From contig JAFMIR010000020.1 of NCBI GenBank assembly GCA_017853885.1, positions 1-64,000 on the forward strand: DNA of 64,000 bases, read 5' to 3'. The position numbers were made by a program, and so were the translations under genes. Numbering within the stretch: the first letter of the stretch is position 1; every line of letters begins with the position of its first letter. The notes beneath the pieces are model-generated. The model made no database searches, had not been told where the DNA came from, and was given only the letters and a program-made list of their open reading frames with translations. Source of the stretch: Prosthecobacter sp. Lineage in GTDB: Bacteria; Verrucomicrobiota; Verrucomicrobiia; Verrucomicrobiales; Verrucomicrobiaceae. Of the stretch, positions 53,966 through 62,252 are shown piece by piece.

Positions 53966-54721
53966 GTGAATCTTAACCTCAAAAACCAGTCTATCGCCGT
54001 CATCGGAGCCGCTCGCGGCATCGGAAGAGCCATCGCCGAGGGCTTTCGCTCGGAAGGATGCTTGGTTCGTGCCTTGGATCGGGAAGCCAACGCCAATTAT
54101 ATCACCGCAGGCGATGTTACCGATTTTGAAGCAATGAAAGCCTTCGCAGCTAGCTTCGACCAAGTGGACCATGTCGTTTTCTGCGCAGGCATCGGCTCCG
54201 GAAAGTTTGGTTTTCCATTTTGGAACCTTCAGCCTTCTGACTGGCCTCGCGTGCTGGAGGTAAACCTGCTCGGTGCGGTTCATACAGCACATGCCTTTGC
54301 TCCTCGTCTCATCGAACGAGGTGGCGGCAGTATGCTGTTTCTGGTGAGCGTGGCCGGTCAGATCGGATCACAGACCGATCCTCCCTACAGCGCGTCCAAG
54401 GCCGCGCTCATCAATTTCATGCAATGCGCCGCCAAAGATCTTGGTCCGCATAACGTGCGCGTGAATGCCCTCGCTCCCGGCATGGTAAAGACAGAGCTGA
54501 ATCAATCCATCTGGGCCGCAGGTCAGAAACTCTTACCTGAAAGCGAGCGACAAAGTTTTGACGAGTGGGCCGCCTCGAAGATCAAGAAAGTCTCCCATCT
54601 TAGCCGCTGGCAGATGCCAGAAGAATATGCCGCAATGGCCTGCTTTCTCGCCTCCGAGCACGCCAAGAATATCACAGGCCAGACACTGAATATCGACGGC
54701 GGTCAGGTGATGCATGCCTGA
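53966..54721 (+). CDS. Short-chain dehydrogenase/reductase
   Basis: 251 aa from a GTG at 53966. Rossmann motif GAARGIGRAIAEG near the N-terminus (GxxxGIG). Catalytic S in LFLVSVAGQ and Y141-xxx-K145 in PPYSASKAAL. The PGMVKTEL block and the C-terminal ITGQTLNIDGG are typical of classical SDRs. NAD(P)-dependent alcohol/ketone reductase; substrate unknown. It is flanked by intergenic gaps of about 110 bp. Confidence 0.9.
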   Translation: MNLNLKNQSIAVIGAARGIGRAIAEGFRSEGCLVRALDREANANYITAGDVTDFEAMKAFAASFDQVDHVVFCAGIGSGKFGFPFWNLQPSDWPRVLEVNLLGAVHTAHAFAPRLIERGGGSMLFLVSVAGQIGSQTDPPYSASKAALINFMQCAAKDLGPHNVRVNALAPGMVKTELNQSIWAAGQKLLPESERQSFDEWAASKIKKVSHLSRWQMPEEYAAMACFLASEHAKNITGQTLNIDGGQVMHA

Positions 54722-54836
54722 GGCCGCGTGGAAATAACAAAAACACAAAGAGAAATGGCGAATTAAGCCCTATGGCTGAACCTCAGCTTTCTTCATTCAT
54801 TCTTGCCCACCGGTCTCCCCTTCGCTACCTCCCCCG

Positions 54837-56858
54837 ATGCCCCGCGAATACACGCTGCATCAAGCTCACGACACCTCCCAACGTATCGACTACAAGGCGG
54901 AGCTCAATGAGCAACAATACGCTGCCGTCGTAAGCCCGCCGGGGCAATCATTGGTCATCGCAGGTGCGGGATCAGGCAAAACTCGCACGCTGACTTATCG
55001 CGTCGCTTGGTTGCTGGACAATGGCGTCCAGCCGGAGTCTATTCTTCTGCTCACCTTCACAAACAAAGCCGCTCGCGAAATGCTAGAGCGGGTTCAGGCG
55101 CTTGTGTCGCTCGATGCCAGCCGCATTTGGGGAGGCACTTTCCATTCGATCGGCAACCGCCTCCTACGCTACAACGCCGAGCGACTCGGCTACCGCAAAG
55201 CCTTCTCCATCATGGATCGCGAGGATCAGAAGGACCTCCTGGAAACCGTTATCGGCTCTAGCGGTATCGACACCACCACGTATCGCTTTCCCAAGGCTGA
55301 GGTGCTCGGTGACATCTTCTCGCTCGCCGACAACACGCTATGCGACCTTCAGGAGATCATCGACACACGCTATCCCTACTTTGACCGTGTCGCCGAGGCC
55401 ATCATCAAGGTGCGAAAACTCTACCAAGACAAAAAGCGCGAGACAAATTGCTTCGACTTCGACGATCTCCTCACCCAGACGGTCTCGCTGCTGGAGGAAA
55501 ACGAAGATCTGCTCGGGCGCTACCGTCGCCAGTTCGAATTCATCCTCGTGGATGAGTACCAGGATACGAACAGCCTCCAGTGCCGCCTCGTCGAGTTGCT
55601 CACCGGCCCACAGGGCAATCTCATGGTCGTTGGCGATGACGCACAGAGCATCTACTCCTGGCGCGGCGCCGATGTGTCGAACATCCTCCATTTTGCCGAG
55701 CACTGGCCTAATGCTCGCACACATAAAATCGAGGTGAACTACCGCAGCGTGCCCGAGGTGCTAAACCTCGCCAATGCCGCCATCGCCATGAACCACGGGC
55801 AGATTCCGAAGAACCTGCAACCCGCGCGCGCCTCGAACAGCAAGCTCCCAGCCCTCGTCGCTCTCGACAACTCTTCCGCGCAGGCCGCTTTCATCGCCCA
55901 GCGTATCCTGGAGCTACAAGACGAAGACGGGCTCGACTTCAACGACATCGCCATCCTCTATCGCGCTCACTTTCATAGCATGGAGATCCAGATGGAGCTC
56001 ACGCAGCGCGGCATCCCGTTTCAGATCACCAGTGGACTGCGCTTCTTCGAGCAGGCGCACGTCAAGGACGTCGCCGCTTTCATGAAGTTCGCAGTGAACC
56101 GCCAAGACGAGGTCAGCTTCATGCGCATGGTTCGCCTCATCCCTGGCGTCGGCAATGCCAGCGCCACCAAGCTCTGGAACGACTGGCTGCAAAGCGATGC
56201 TGCCAAGGCCGAGAAAATGCCATCATCCTTCTCCGAGGTGCTCCTGAAGCTCAAAGTGCCAAAAAAAGCCAAAGAGACTTGGGATCAGTTCGCCTACACA
56301 CTCGATGAACTACTCGACAAAGACGGTAAGCCCGTCGCGCCTGCCTTGATGATTCGTAGCATCGTCGAAGGCGTCTATGAGGACTACATGAAGGCAAAGT
56401 TTAAAAATTATGAGCAGCGCCAGCAAGACCTCGAACAACTCAGCAATTTCAGCGACCGCTTCATCGATGCTCTGGAGTTTCTTAGTCAGCTGTCACTCCT
56501 CAGCGGCGTGGATACTGATAACAACCCAGCGCAACAGCAGCAGGAGCGCGACGCCGTCACCCTCACCACCGGTCATCAGGCCAAAGGCTTGGAGTGGAAG
56601 GTCGTCTTCGCCGTCTGGCTAGCCGACGGCATGTTCCCCCACAAACGGGCCATCGACGAAGGTGGCGACACCGCCCTCGAAGAAGAACGCCGCCTCTTCT
56701 ACGTTACCGTCACCCGCGCCAAAGACGAACTTTATCTGACTTATCCCGTCATCAACCACCAAGCGAGAGACGGTGACATCATGCAGAGGCCGTCACGCTT
56801 TTTGACCGATTTGCCAAAGGATTTGGTCGAGGTGTGGAATGTGAAGAGTGGGTGGTAA
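54837..56858 (+). CDS. UvrD/PcrA/Rep-family DNA helicase
   Basis: 673 aa, SF1A helicase. Motif I GAGSGKT (43-49), Ia TFTNKAAREM, motif II DEYQDTNSLQ (about 239-248), motif III GDDAQSIYSWRGAD, motif IV NYRSVPEVLNLAN, motif V LTTGHQAKGLEWKVVF and motif VI VTVTRAKDELYL. The 1B/2B inserts are present but the C-terminal extension of UvrD/PcrA is short, so Rep-like helicase is also possible. 3' to 5' DNA translocase in repair or replication restart. Confidence 0.93.
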   Translation: MPREYTLHQAHDTSQRIDYKAELNEQQYAAVVSPPGQSLVIAGAGSGKTRTLTYRVAWLLDNGVQPESILLLTFTNKAAREMLERVQALVSLDASRIWGGTFHSIGNRLLRYNAERLGYRKAFSIMDREDQKDLLETVIGSSGIDTTTYRFPKAEVLGDIFSLADNTLCDLQEIIDTRYPYFDRVAEAIIKVRKLYQDKKRETNCFDFDDLLTQTVSLLEENEDLLGRYRRQFEFILVDEYQDTNSLQCRLVELLTGPQGNLMVVGDDAQSIYSWRGADVSNILHFAEHWPNARTHKIEVNYRSVPEVLNLANAAIAMNHGQIPKNLQPARASNSKLPALVALDNSSAQAAFIAQRILELQDEDGLDFNDIAILYRAHFHSMEIQMELTQRGIPFQITSGLRFFEQAHVKDVAAFMKFAVNRQDEVSFMRMVRLIPGVGNASATKLWNDWLQSDAAKAEKMPSSFSEVLLKLKVPKKAKETWDQFAYTLDELLDKDGKPVAPALMIRSIVEGVYEDYMKAKFKNYEQRQQDLEQLSNFSDRFIDALEFLSQLSLLSGVDTDNNPAQQQQERDAVTLTTGHQAKGLEWKVVFAVWLADGMFPHKRAIDEGGDTALEEERRLFYVTVTRAKDELYLTYPVINHQARDGDIMQRPSRFLTDLPKDLVEVWNVKSGW

Positions 56859-57156
56859 GAAAAGCGTAGGTAAAAGTTTCCGTGAAGACTGCGAAGTTCT
56901 TTTGGCAATATCTGCTATTGGTGTCGACGTAGCGAGGCGCAAGATGAACCGTATTGATCCTCGTTCAGCAAAGAAATTATTACGGCTATTTGTCGTGTTT
57001 CTAAGATGCCTGACGCAACCCATTCGGCAGACTGGATGAAATTCGTTGCTTAATAGCAGATCCAAAGTTTTACGCATCACTAAGGCTTGCCATGACTGAA
57101 CAAGCAGCTCAAGTCACAAGACGATTCCTTGCCGATCTACCTATGCCTCTTTTTTG
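56859..57156. other. Intergenic region between helicase and nfeD genes
   Basis: About 300 bp between two convergent transcription units. No gene, RNA gene or T-tailed terminator was recognised. A 6-bp inverted repeat with a 14-nt loop at 57140-57165 brackets the nfeD stop codon but lacks terminator features. Frames up to about 60 codons occur but look random. Confidence 0.35.
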
Positions 57157-59250
57157 TCACATAGGCTCTACCACAATACGGCCTCCAGTCGCTTCGCGGA
57201 CACGCACGCGCATGCCAGCCTCTAGGTAGTTATTTGCATCGGCCACAGCTTCCATAATCTGACCTTCAATTTCGACACTACCATAGGGACGCAAGGCACT
57301 ACGAGTGATCCCCGTTTCACCGATGTGAACCCTGACAGCATCGCGCAACGGCGGCGCATCGGATGCTCGACCTCCTGCGGAGGCTTCAAGCACGAGAGCA
57401 CGGAAGGGACGTAACTCTGGAACCCATAGGATCATAAGCGTGATGAGGATACCCGCACCGGTGACGCCAAGGGCAAAGTTTCTCAGCCCCACTGCATACT
57501 GAGCCAACTCAAAGCTGTTTTCTTCCACAGGCAAAGGAGCACCATCCGCAGGCATCACTGGGGCAATTTCCCACCCACTCATGGTGTAAACGAGAGATAC
57601 CATCACAAAGGCAAACCCAATCAGCCCAGGCAGGAAGGTTCCTGGCGCTGCAAGTAACTCCACACCAATCAACACCGCCCCCACGATGAAGATTAGTGTC
57701 ATGACCATCGTCTCGTGGCCAACTAAGCTGCCAGCGACATAATGACCAAAGAAAAAAATCGAGAAGGCAATTAAGGCAACAAAACCCGCGATCCCGAAGC
57801 CTGGCGTCTGCATCTCTAGATAGCCAGAGGCAAGCCCCACGAGAATGAGCAACCAGGCAAACTGCGTCACCCAAATGGCGATCGATTCAAAAAGGGTCGG
57901 CTCAGCCACGAGAGTCTCTCCTTTCAGCTGCTCACTTTTCTTGATATCATCTAGGTTTTTCACAATGGATTTGGCAAGCAACGGTTTTCCATCCACGAGC
58001 ATGGTGGCCTGATCCGCGTCCAGCGTGACGATTTGCCCTTTGGGAACGATGATCCTACCGTTGATCACGAGACCGGCATCTTTATCGATCATGCCTTCGA
58101 GAATTCGCACGTCGTGTCCCTTGGCACGCACAGCGGCACGCGCCATACCAAGAAAAGCAGAGTTGAATTTGGCCCTTTCAGCTTCGCCCATGGAGTCGCC
58201 ACTGCCAGTCACTGGCGTGGCAGCACCAATACTGCTCGCTGGAGCCATGTAGATCGCATCGGTAGCCATCGCGGTGAGTGCTCCAGCGGAGATGGCGCGA
58301 GTGTTCACATAAGCGATGGACTTAATGGTGAGCTTTTGGAGATCTTGCATCATCAGCGTGGTGGTCTCCCAGGCCATGCCGCCGGGGGTGTCGAGATCAA
58401 AGAGCACCGCTTCCGCACCCTGTTCATCGCAGAGGCGCAGGGTGCGCTTCATGAATTCGAACCGCGCTGGAATGATGAGGTCTTCCTCTCCTACGGGGAT
58501 AACAACGGTCTTGCCTGTGTAAGGACCCGTCGCAGTCTTTTGATTTTTTAGGTTTTCCCTCATGACTTTAGGAATTTCGGAGGGCTTATCTTCAAACCAA
58601 GATGCATCGAGCGTGATGATCTTGGAATCTTTTGCGATACCCTTCAGATGCCGCACGATGCCTTTCGCGAGTATCGGCACAGCAGCATCTGCATCGAGCA
58701 AAAGCAACTCGCCCTTGGCCGCGTGAGGTTCAAAACCTTTTTCACGATCCACGATAGCCTCGGCGATCTCAGGCTTGTGACCTTTGAGCTTAGCGAGGCT
58801 ACGCGCACCGGCTTTGAGGACGGCTAGCGACTCCGCAAGCTTCGTGTCCTGCATTTTCTCTGACAGATTCTCCCCCTCCGGCACAATTGGCGGCGCAGCA
58901 CCAATGCGGGAACCGGGCGCCATCCAGATCTCATCGCAGGCCAATGCCATGAGAGCACCGCCTGCCACAGCTGACGTATTCACATACGCGATTGTGCGAA
59001 GCTTCAGCCTCGCGATTTCTTCTGCGAGAGGCAGAGCGGACTGCGCATTGCCTTGTGTGACATTAATTTCAAAAATTACGGTCTTTGCACCTCGTGCAGA
59101 GGCCTCGCCGGCCCAGCGGCGAATCTCATTCCAGCGACTGGCATTTTCGATCTCCGATTGTGTAATCGTGAGATGAGCCATCTCATCGTTCATCACCGCG
59201 GCGGAGGCGGAAGAGACCAGCAGAACAAGGCCGAAGAGTAGCTTTTTCAT
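57157..59250 (-). CDS. Long NfeD protein with two ClpP-like domains
   Basis: 697 aa. Signal peptide 1-18. Two tandem ClpP-class serine protease-like domains: domain 1 (about 25-205) and domain 2 (about 245-425). In domain 2 the nucleophile S321 (RAISAGALTAMA), the preceding DTPGG loop and a candidate catalytic K361 are present. In domain 1 the aligned nucleophile is A96 (SAVAGGALMALA) and the DTPGG loop is missing, so it is probably catalytically inactive. Several TM segments (about 455-620) and a C-terminal NfeD OB-fold (about 640-697) follow. Long NfeD proteins are membrane proteases linked to stomatin/flotillin proteins. It is 42 bp downstream of ispH. Confidence 0.92.
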   Translation of the reverse strand: MKKLLFGLVLLVSSASAAVMNDEMAHLTITQSEIENASRWNEIRRWAGEASARGAKTVIFEINVTQGNAQSALPLAEEIARLKLRTIAYVNTSAVAGGALMALACDEIWMAPGSRIGAAPPIVPEGENLSEKMQDTKLAESLAVLKAGARSLAKLKGHKPEIAEAIVDREKGFEPHAAKGELLLLDADAAVPILAKGIVRHLKGIAKDSKIITLDASWFEDKPSEIPKVMRENLKNQKTATGPYTGKTVVIPVGEEDLIIPARFEFMKRTLRLCDEQGAEAVLFDLDTPGGMAWETTTLMMQDLQKLTIKSIAYVNTRAISAGALTAMATDAIYMAPASSIGAATPVTGSGDSMGEAERAKFNSAFLGMARAAVRAKGHDVRILEGMIDKDAGLVINGRIIVPKGQIVTLDADQATMLVDGKPLLAKSIVKNLDDIKKSEQLKGETLVAEPTLFESIAIWVTQFAWLLILVGLASGYLEMQTPGFGIAGFVALIAFSIFFFGHYVAGSLVGHETMVMTLIFIVGAVLIGVELLAAPGTFLPGLIGFAFVMVSLVYTMSGWEIAPVMPADGAPLPVEENSFELAQYAVGLRNFALGVTGAGILITLMILWVPELRPFRALVLEASAGGRASDAPPLRDAVRVHIGETGITRSALRPYGSVEIEGQIMEAVADANNYLEAGMRVRVREATGGRIVVEPM

Positions 59251-59292
59251 GTCTGCAAGCTACCTTACCCATCAAGAGCTGCAATCAACGGC

Positions 59293-60531
59293 TTACGACA
59301 GAGCGGCACGCACCGCCGTCTCACCAACACCTCGTAGTTGAAAGACCCGCAGAACCGTGTCCTCGATGAGGTTGTTCGGGCAGGAAGCGCCAGCAGTGAT
59401 GCCGACAGTGATCGGCTCATTGCCAGCAAGCTTGGTGGAGTAGCTTTCTTTTTCGGCTTTCAGGTGAAGGTCGAAGTGCACGATTTGTTCCAGTGACTTC
59501 AAGCAATCTGCCGTACGGATGAAGAATGTAGGAAGCTGCTGCTCACCAATCTCGACGAGGTGAGTGGTGTTGGAGCTGTTATAGCCACCTACTACCAACA
59601 ACACATCAAGCGGGTGCTTCAATAAACCAAAAAGCGAATCTTGGCGCTCCTGAGTAGCTCCGCAGATGGTGTCAAAGACTTGAAAGTTTTGCTCGGCGGC
59701 ATTCTCACCATCCCGATCGAGTATGGCTTGCTTCAGACGTCGCTGAATCTCCTCTGTCTCCGATTTGAGCATGGTCGTCTGATTGGCCACGCCGATGCGA
59801 ATGAGATGTTGTTCGGGATCAAAACCCACCGAATGGGATTCCTTTGGAAAGCGCTTGAGGAAGGCTTCTTTGTCCCCGCCGTGGCGGATATAGTCGCAAA
59901 CGTAATCGACATCCGCCAACGTGAGAACGACAAGAAATTGACCAGCGCCATCATCGCCAAGCGCACGCGAGGAGGTAGCCCGAGTCTCCTCGTGCGTGGC
60001 CTTGCCATGAATGATGGAGGTGAAGCTCGTCTTTGCATACTGACGCACACGCTTCCAAACACTCATTACATCCCCGCATGTGGTATCAACGATCATGCAG
60101 CCTCGACTGCTTATTAGCTTCATTAAATTTGTCTCCGCACCAAAAGCCGGCACAATCACGACGTCCTCATTCGTAAGCTTGGATACTTCTTCTTCATGCT
60201 TGCCGACAGGAATGCTCACAATACCCATCTCGGTGAGCTGGCGGTTAACTTCCTGATTGTGGATGATCTCGCCAAGTAGGAAGACACGCTTGTCTGCAAA
60301 AACTTTCCGTGCCGCGTAGGCGAGATCGATGGCGCGCTCGACGCCGTAGCAGAAGCCAAAATCTCGTGCGAGGCGAATGGTGGTGCTTCCAACGGTGATC
60401 TCGGAGCCACGGCTACGGATCTGCTCGACAATCTGGCTGCGATAGTGAGTCTCTACCTGGGCTTGCACACGCTCCATGACCTCGGGTGTGCGAACATTTA
60501 CACGGCGGGCAGTTGGAGCAGGAACGGACAT
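59293..60531 (-). CDS. ispH: 4-hydroxy-3-methylbut-2-enyl diphosphate reductase, plant/cyanobacterial type
   Basis: 412 aa; typical E. coli-type IspH is about 315. Last enzyme of the MEP isoprenoid pathway, with a 4Fe-4S cluster bound by three cysteines: C61 in FGFCYGVERA, C152 in TTCGDV and C384 in ASCPNNLIEDTV. The FCYGVERA motif, the GEIIHNQEVNRQL block and the length match the cyanobacterial/plant subgroup. The N-terminal ~45 residues are an extension outside the core. The preceding gene's terminator (60553-60579) separates it from the transpeptidase; no convincing ribosome binding site is visible. Confidence 0.95.
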   Translation of the reverse strand: MSVPAPTARRVNVRTPEVMERVQAQVETHYRSQIVEQIRSRGSEITVGSTTIRLARDFGFCYGVERAIDLAYAARKVFADKRVFLLGEIIHNQEVNRQLTEMGIVSIPVGKHEEEVSKLTNEDVVIVPAFGAETNLMKLISSRGCMIVDTTCGDVMSVWKRVRQYAKTSFTSIIHGKATHEETRATSSRALGDDGAGQFLVVLTLADVDYVCDYIRHGGDKEAFLKRFPKESHSVGFDPEQHLIRIGVANQTTMLKSETEEIQRRLKQAILDRDGENAAEQNFQVFDTICGATQERQDSLFGLLKHPLDVLLVVGGYNSSNTTHLVEIGEQQLPTFFIRTADCLKSLEQIVHFDLHLKAEKESYSTKLAGNEPITVGITAGASCPNNLIEDTVLRVFQLRGVGETAVRAALS

Positions 60532-60542
60532 GAAAAAAAGCT

Positions 60543-60579
60543 GTAAAAATGACAGGGCGGCTAGATAAAGGCCGCCCTG
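60543..60579 (-). terminator. Intrinsic terminator after the L,D-transpeptidase gene
   Basis: Perfect 9-bp stem, CAGGGCGGC (60553-60561) with GCCGCCCTG (60571-60579), and a 9-nt loop. On the minus strand the stem is followed by TCATTTTTACAGC and then more T, a moderately T-rich tail. It starts about 15 bp after the stop of the gene at 60594 and lies in front of ispH. It may be partial, allowing readthrough to ispH. Confidence 0.7.
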
Positions 60580-60593
60580 CCAAACTTAAAAAA

Positions 60594-61199
60594 TCAGAAA
60601 GTGTAGAGCTTGCCGCGCGCGGCGTCTTCGAAGACTTTTGGGCTGAGCATGTAAGTCTGAGGCGGATCAGGCAACGTGCTGTCATCAAGGACTGGCAGCG
60701 TTTTGCCTATGGTTGCGTCCTCAGGATGTGAGGGGGCTATGATGAGCGGCGTGCCCGTTTTCACCATGTTAAAGATCTTTTGGGCAGAAGCGATGGGCAG
60801 GCGCACACAGCCGTGAGTACATGGGTAAGGCTTCACGAAGCCCCAGTGCATGCCGTAGGCGCTCTTGAACTCCATCCAGAAGGTCATTGGATAACCGGCG
60901 CCGGGACTGCTCACACGGCGACGATTCGCCACTTTATTGTAAATGGTAAAGGTGCCGTGTGGCGTAGGCGTGCTAGCGGTGCCAACTGAACAAGGTGTGG
61001 CTAGTAGAACCTCATTTCCTTCAACGACATAAACGCGCTGAGCACCTGTGCTGAGCTTTACCTTCACAGCCGAAGGATTTTTAACTGATTTAGCAGACGG
61101 ATTGAAGCTGGTGGAGAAACGACCTTTCTTGGGGTTCACACAGCTCGAAACCGCGGCCGCAATGCTGATCAGAAGGATGGAACGGAGGATATTCTTCAT
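60594..61199 (-). CDS. Short L,D-transpeptidase lipoprotein (YkuD domain)
   Basis: 201 aa from the ATG at 61199. Lipoprotein signal with lipobox VSSC, C20. The YkuD domain has HWGFVKPYPCTHGCVRLPIA with H118, H129 and nucleophile C131. Peptidoglycan 3-3 cross-linking or protein anchoring in the periplasm. It is shorter than the paralogue at 23116 and lacks the alanine/proline-rich tail. It lies downstream of an orphan pseudopilin gene (186 bp) and has its own terminator. Confidence 0.9.
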   Translation of the reverse strand: MKNILRSILLISIAAAVSSCVNPKKGRFSTSFNPSAKSVKNPSAVKVKLSTGAQRVYVVEGNEVLLATPCSVGTASTPTPHGTFTIYNKVANRRRVSSPGAGYPMTFWMEFKSAYGMHWGFVKPYPCTHGCVRLPIASAQKIFNMVKTGTPLIIAPSHPEDATIGKTLPVLDDSTLPDPPQTYMLSPKVFEDAARGKLYTF

Positions 61200-61385
61200 A
61201 GCAACTCGGAGATACTGGCTCACCATAAAAGTTCAAGGATCAATCCGGCAAGAAATCTGGCAAACGAACCGCACGTCTAAAATGGTTGCATGCAACTACT
61301 GCGTGTAAACTACCTCACAAGCCGCTTTTCCCAAGCTGTCTTGGTAACCCCTAAACAAACACCAAGAACAGTCTCTATTCCACCT

Positions 61386-62231
61386 TCACTGGGATGCAAA
61401 AGGCTCGCGAATCCAAAAGATCCAACGCCTAGGTTCTCCACCATTTTCGGAGATGCTGAGCTCAAGCATTGGCGGTCGTGGGTATAATGTGGTGCCAGAA
61501 TTCTGCGTCTCCTGAGTCTCAGCAGCTGGATTGACGACATCAGGCAGCTGGCTGAGGGGGGACGCATTGAGATTGAGCGCAAGATTTTGACCAGAAGCAG
61601 GCAGGCCGACGAGCGTCGTCTGACCGCTTTTAATGATGTCTGCTGCGGCAACCCGCTCATTCCATTGATCCAGCCACTTCTTCATTTGGGGATCATAAAC
61701 CCGCCAGTGGATCGAGTGTAAGCCATGCAGCAGAGGTATGTGCGCATAGCCTGAAGATTGATTCTGCCGCGTCTGAGCAAAGTTCAGCGGAACCTCCTCG
61801 AAAGTCACACTAACCTGCAGAGAGCCACTCTGAGCCTCTTCCGCGATAAAGGTAACTATGCCCGGGGTGGCCGCGTCGAACGGCGAAAGCGCAAAAGCCA
61901 TTTCCAGCATCTGCTGCTGACTACCAAAACCCTTGTGGGGGCGAAGCGAGATCACCCCATCAGGAGGGAGGCGGTTGAAGAGATTCTCGCAGAGTTCAAC
62001 AAATTTCTGCAAACGCAATTCACGGTCAGATTCGGATTTGACGCTGTCCGCGACTTGGAGGGAACTCTGCAAAATACCGAATACGGCACCTACCAGCAGT
62101 GCCAAGATCAGCAGCACGACGGAGGTCTCCAACAAAGTAAAGCCGTGCCGCGAATGCGGCAAGCTTTGCGAGAATGGAAACACCCGTTTCAACAAAATGA
62201 GGCTAACAGAACTCCGCGTTTGAAACAACAC
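61386..62231 (-). CDS. Orphan pseudopilin-like protein (GspJ type)
   Basis: 281 aa as drawn. The class III signal motif HSRHG-FTLLETSVVLLILALLVG has processing after the glycine at about residue 30 and glutamate at mature position 5. A leader of 30 residues is too long; a GTG at 62183 or TTG at 62162 would give 14 or 7 residues, so the true start is uncertain. The globular part has HSIHWRVYDPQMKKWLDQW, reminiscent of GspJ. It sits 21 bp after the Gfo/Idh/MocA gene, far from the secretion cluster at 15.8-21.7 kb. It is probably a minor pseudopilin. Confidence 0.8.
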   Translation of the reverse strand: MLFQTRSSVSLILLKRVFPFSQSLPHSRHGFTLLETSVVLLILALLVGAVFGILQSSLQVADSVKSESDRELRLQKFVELCENLFNRLPPDGVISLRPHKGFGSQQQMLEMAFALSPFDAATPGIVTFIAEEAQSGSLQVSVTFEEVPLNFAQTRQNQSSGYAHIPLLHGLHSIHWRVYDPQMKKWLDQWNERVAAADIIKSGQTTLVGLPASGQNLALNLNASPLSQLPDVVNPAAETQETQNSGTTLYPRPPMLELSISENGGEPRRWIFWIREPFASQ

Positions 62232-62252
62232 GCTTCACGCTCAAAAGCGGCC

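Noticed and set aside
57140..57165. Hairpin at the nfeD stop codon
   Set aside because: Only a 6-bp stem with a 14-nt loop and no T-tract after the stem; not a convincing terminator.
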